In this document: piece by piece, positions 5,732 through 8,079 of the stretch | Layout: each line of letters opens with the position of its first letter | Numbering within the stretch: position 1 is the first letter of the stretch | Program-made: the position numbers and the translations under genes | The notes under the pieces: model-generated | What the model was told of the DNA's origin: nothing | The model's input: only the letters and a program-made list of their open reading frames with translations | Databases searched by the model: none | NCBI GenBank assembly: GCA_027483005.1 | Contig: JAIXVN010000411.1 | Coordinates: 1-8,079, forward strand | From: Verrucomicrobiaceae bacterium | GTDB taxonomy: Bacteria; Verrucomicrobiota; Verrucomicrobiia; Verrucomicrobiales; Akkermansiaceae | DNA: 8,079 bases | Direction: 5' to 3'

Positions 5732-7342
5732 GTGCTCAGCATCCACAAGCTCACCAAGACCCTCGGCGGACGCACCCTGTTCCGCGAGGCCGAACTGACC
5801 ATCAACTGGGGCGAACGCGTCGCCCTCGTCGGTCCGAACGGCGCGGGAAAATCGACCCTGTTCCGCATGATCCTCGGCGAGGACGATCCGGACGAGGGCA
5901 TCATCGAGCGCGATGAATACGCCATCACCGGCTACCTCCCTCAGGAAGCGGGCGACCCTGGCGACGAGACGGTTCTCGAAATTGCCATGGGCATCACGCC
6001 GGAAATGGTCGGCATCCTCCGCACCATGCGCGAGCACGAAGCCGCCGGCACGCACGGGCATCCGGACTACGCCCACGCGCAGGACCAGTTCACACTGCTG
6101 AACGGTTACCAGCTCGAACCGAAGGCGAAGAAGATCCTTTCCGGACTCGGCTACAAGGAAGCCGATTTCCACAACGCCGCCCGCACCTTTTCCGGTGGCT
6201 GGATCATGCGCGCGCACCTCGCAAAGCTCCTTGTGATGGAGCCGGACCTGCTGATGCTCGACGAGCCGACGAACCACCTCGACCTGCTTTCCCTGCTCTG
6301 GCTCCAGCGCTACCTGCGGAACTATTCCGGCGCGATCCTGATGATTTCGCACGATCGCGACTTCATGGACGTGCTCGTCGAGAGCGTGGTGGAGATCGAT
6401 CCCGACGCGCAGAAATTCATCACCTACACCGGCAACTACACTTCCTTCACCGAGCAGCGCGAGGCCCGCTACGAGCAGCAGGTCCAAGCCTACCGGAACC
6501 AGAACAAGGAAATTGAAGGCCACCAGGAATTCATCGACCGTTTCCGCCAGGTCGGATCGAAGGCCGCGCAGGTGCAGTCGCGCATCAAGTTCCTCGAAAA
6601 GCTGGAGCGCATCGAAAAGCCGCGTGCGCCGCGCAAGCCCTTCAAGTTCGCCTTCCCGCAGCCGCAGCGTTCCAACCAGAAGGTCATGGAGCTGGTGAAG
6701 ATGTCGCAGGCCTATGGCGACAAGCAGATCTACAAGAACCTCGATCTCACCCTCGAACGCGGTGAGAAGATCGTCCTCGTCGGACCGAACGGCGCGGGCA
6801 AGTCCACGCTCATCAAGATCCTCGCTGGCGTGTTGGAAATCAACGGCGGCAAGCGCGAGGTCGGCCACGCCACCAAGCTCGGCTACTACTCGCAGCATCG
6901 CTCGGAATCGCTCAACGAGCACAACACCGTGCTGGAGGAAGTCATGTCCTCCTGCCCGACGCTGCGTGAGGACGAAGCCCGCGCGATTCTCGGTTCGTTC
7001 CTGTTCCGTCGCGCCGATGTCGAGAAGCGCTGCGGCGTGCTTTCCGGAGGTGAAAAGTCGCGACTAAACCTCGTGAAGTTCCTCACCGACCCGCCGAACC
7101 TCCTCCTGATGGACGAGCCGACGACCCACCTCGACATCCTCTCGATCGACTCGCTGGTCCAGGCGCTGAAGAACTACGAAGGCACGCTGGTCTTCATTTC
7201 CCACGACGTGCACTTCATCCGCACGCTGGCGGAAACGACGCTGCACATCAACAACGGCACCGTCACCCGCTACGCCGGTGGCTACGACTACTTCCTCGAA
7301 AAGAGCGGCCTGAACGACGATCGCGGCGCGGTGACGGCGTAA
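5732..7342 (+). CDS. ABC-F family ATPase (YheS/YbiT-like)
   Basis: This 536-residue cytoplasmic protein has two ABC ATPase domains and no membrane segments, as in ABC-F proteins that act on the ribosome. Domain 1 has Walker A GPNGAGKST (34-42), signature FSGGW (153-157) and Walker B DEPTNHLD (177-184), then ISHDRDF. A charged, helical interdomain linker covers about 235-320, where the ribosome-contacting tip is expected. Domain 2 has Walker A GPNGAGKST (351-359), signature LSGGE (437-441), Walker B DEPTTHLD (461-468) and FISHDVHF. The FSGGW first signature resembles YheS, but there is no C-terminal coiled-coil extension. Length is near YbiT. The role is probably translation-factor-like; antibiotic protection is possible but not indicated. 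The GTG start gives the usual MLSIHKLTK beginning. No Shine-Dalgarno sequence is visible, and a hairpin lies just upstream. Confidence 0.95.
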   Translation: MLSIHKLTKTLGGRTLFREAELTINWGERVALVGPNGAGKSTLFRMILGEDDPDEGIIERDEYAITGYLPQEAGDPGDETVLEIAMGITPEMVGILRTMREHEAAGTHGHPDYAHAQDQFTLLNGYQLEPKAKKILSGLGYKEADFHNAARTFSGGWIMRAHLAKLLVMEPDLLMLDEPTNHLDLLSLLWLQRYLRNYSGAILMISHDRDFMDVLVESVVEIDPDAQKFITYTGNYTSFTEQREARYEQQVQAYRNQNKEIEGHQEFIDRFRQVGSKAAQVQSRIKFLEKLERIEKPRAPRKPFKFAFPQPQRSNQKVMELVKMSQAYGDKQIYKNLDLTLERGEKIVLVGPNGAGKSTLIKILAGVLEINGGKREVGHATKLGYYSQHRSESLNEHNTVLEEVMSSCPTLREDEARAILGSFLFRRADVEKRCGVLSGGEKSRLNLVKFLTDPPNLLLMDEPTTHLDILSIDSLVQALKNYEGTLVFISHDVHFIRTLAETTLHINNGTVTRYAGGYDYFLEKSGLNDDRGAVTA

Positions 7343-7347
7343 CATGG

Positions 7348-7394
7348 CTGGAGCGTCTCCGCTCCAGTCCGTCTCTGGAGCATCCTGCTCCGAG
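7348..7394. repeat. Tandem hairpins, REP-like or terminator
   Basis: Hairpin 1 is CTGGAGCG (7348-7355), loop TCTC, CGCTCCAG (7360-7367), a perfect 8-bp stem. Hairpin 2 is GGAGCA (7377-7382), loop TCC, TGCTCC (7386-7391), extended by CTC (7373-7375) and GAG (7392-7394) with one bulged T. Both use the same GGAGC/GCTCC core. They start five bases after the ABC-F stop. No T-run follows, so a classical intrinsic terminator is not shown. A dispersed palindromic (REP-type) element or an mRNA 3' end stabiliser fits better. Confidence 0.6.
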
Positions 7395-7409
7395 TCTTGC
7401 AGACAACGG

Positions 7410-8079
7410 ATGCCTCCTCCCTTCCATCCCTTTTCCCGCGAGCACGGCGTCGCCATCCTGATCGGGGCGGTGGCGACCTTCGCGGTGATCTTCGCGGGAA
7501 AGAAAAGCGCACAGGGACGGCAGCTTTCCACCGGACTGCTGGCCTTCCTCAACCTGATGGCCTATCCGATGTCCCAACTCGCGTGGTTCAAGGTTCCGAA
7601 TGTTGGATTGGAAAGCATTGTGCCGTTCCACCTCTGCGATCTCGCCGCGGTCCTCGCAGGCTTCGCGCTGCTCACACGCCGCCAGGTGCTCTGCGAGCTG
7701 ACCTTTTACTGGGGCCTCGCCGGGACGATCCAGGGCCTGCTCACACCCGCGATCCAAGTGGGCTATCCGGCCTGGCCGTTCGTGACGTTTTTCGTGATGC
7801 ACTTCTCGATCGTCGCCGCGGCGCTGTATCTCCCGATCGTCGATGGCTGGCGTCCGGCCATGCCTTGGTGGCGCAGCCCGCTGCGGGCCTTTCTGTGGGT
7901 GAACGTCTACATCGTCTGTGCAACGGGTCTCAATGAGCTGCTCGGCACGAATTTCGGCTTCGCCGCCCACAAGCCGGTGAACCCGAGCCTGCTCGACCAT
8001 CTTGGGCCGTGGCCTTGGTATCTGTTGTCCCTGGAGGGAGTGGCGCTCGTGCTGTTCGCGCTGCTGACCTTGCCGTTTC
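7410..8079 (+). CDS. TIGR02206/YwaF-like integral membrane protein (partial)
   Basis: An open frame from ATG 7410 runs 223 codons without a stop to the window edge. The protein is very hydrophobic, with about six to seven predicted membrane helices, and matches the TIGR02206 family (Bacillus YwaF type), whose function is unknown. Family landmarks are FHLCD (H74-L-C-D77) in a helix, FYWGLAGTIQGLLTP (about 99-113), NELLGTNFGF (N175-F184) and then HKPVNPSLLDHLGPWPWYLL. The length is already near the family's usual size, so only a short tail should be missing. The start follows the hairpin pair at 7348-7394. It has no strong Shine-Dalgarno sequence. It may be transcribed from its own promoter or read through from the ABC-F gene. 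Confidence 0.88.
   Translation, partial: MPPPFHPFSREHGVAILIGAVATFAVIFAGKKSAQGRQLSTGLLAFLNLMAYPMSQLAWFKVPNVGLESIVPFHLCDLAAVLAGFALLTRRQVLCELTFYWGLAGTIQGLLTPAIQVGYPAWPFVTFFVMHFSIVAAALYLPIVDGWRPAMPWWRSPLRAFLWVNVYIVCATGLNELLGTNFGFAAHKPVNPSLLDHLGPWPWYLLSLEGVALVLFALLTLPF

Noticed and set aside
5654..6922. Long minus-strand open frame opposite the ABC-F gene, continuous with the serine hydrolase frame
   Set aside because: It lies antisense to a clear ABC-F gene and reads as low-complexity Leu/Val/Glu/Arg-rich sequence with no domain. This is typical of codon-bias shadows in GC-rich DNA. The hydrolase signal peptide begins at 5653.
7263..8000. 245-codon minus-strand frame opposite the end of ABC-F and the TIGR02206 gene
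   Set aside because: Both plus-strand genes are supported by family motifs. This frame is Arg/Glu/His-rich and crosses the hairpin region.

Overview
This is a gene-dense, GC-rich bacterial segment that most resembles Verrucomicrobia, possibly the Luteolibacter/Haloferula/Verrucomicrobium side. Planctomycetes or a relative cannot be excluded. The pointers are a Tat-exported DUF1501 protein, a second Tat protein that is also a lipoprotein, a YheS-like short ABC-F protein, and starts (some GTG) that almost all lack a Shine-Dalgarno sequence. The assignment rests on recalled gene style, not on a marker gene.

Layout: (1) 1-2105, plus strand: the last codons of an upstream gene overlap a DUF1501 protein gene (21-1586). 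Six bases later comes a small membrane-anchored protein with a GspG/pseudopilin-like C-terminal motif (1593-2105). (2) 2106-2241 is a 136-base gap with no clear signal. (3) 2242-4631, plus strand: an APC-superfamily amino acid permease overlaps by ATGA a lipoprotein gene of unknown function (3531-4631). (4) 4640-5653, minus strand: a beta-lactamase-fold serine hydrolase with Tat signal and lipobox, convergent with the lipoprotein gene at an 8-base gap. (5) 5654-5731: a 78-base divergent promoter region with three imperfect heptamers and an 8-bp hairpin ending just before the next start. (6) 5732-7342, plus strand: an ABC-F ATPase. (7) 7348-7394: two consecutive hairpins built from related sequence, REP-like. 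(8) 7410 to the window end: a TIGR02206/YwaF-like integral membrane protein, cut off by the window edge.

How the genes work together: the first block looks like an exported-protein module, since DUF1501 proteins commonly travel with DUF1800 proteins. The permease and lipoprotein are probably translationally coupled. The remaining genes look like independent units. No mobile element, CRISPR array, tRNA or rRNA was seen. I found no convincing defence or biosynthetic system. The most novel material is the GspG-like partner of DUF1501, the unassigned permease-coupled lipoprotein, and the small DNA/RNA structures around the ABC-F gene. No stretch over 300 bases lacks a gene.
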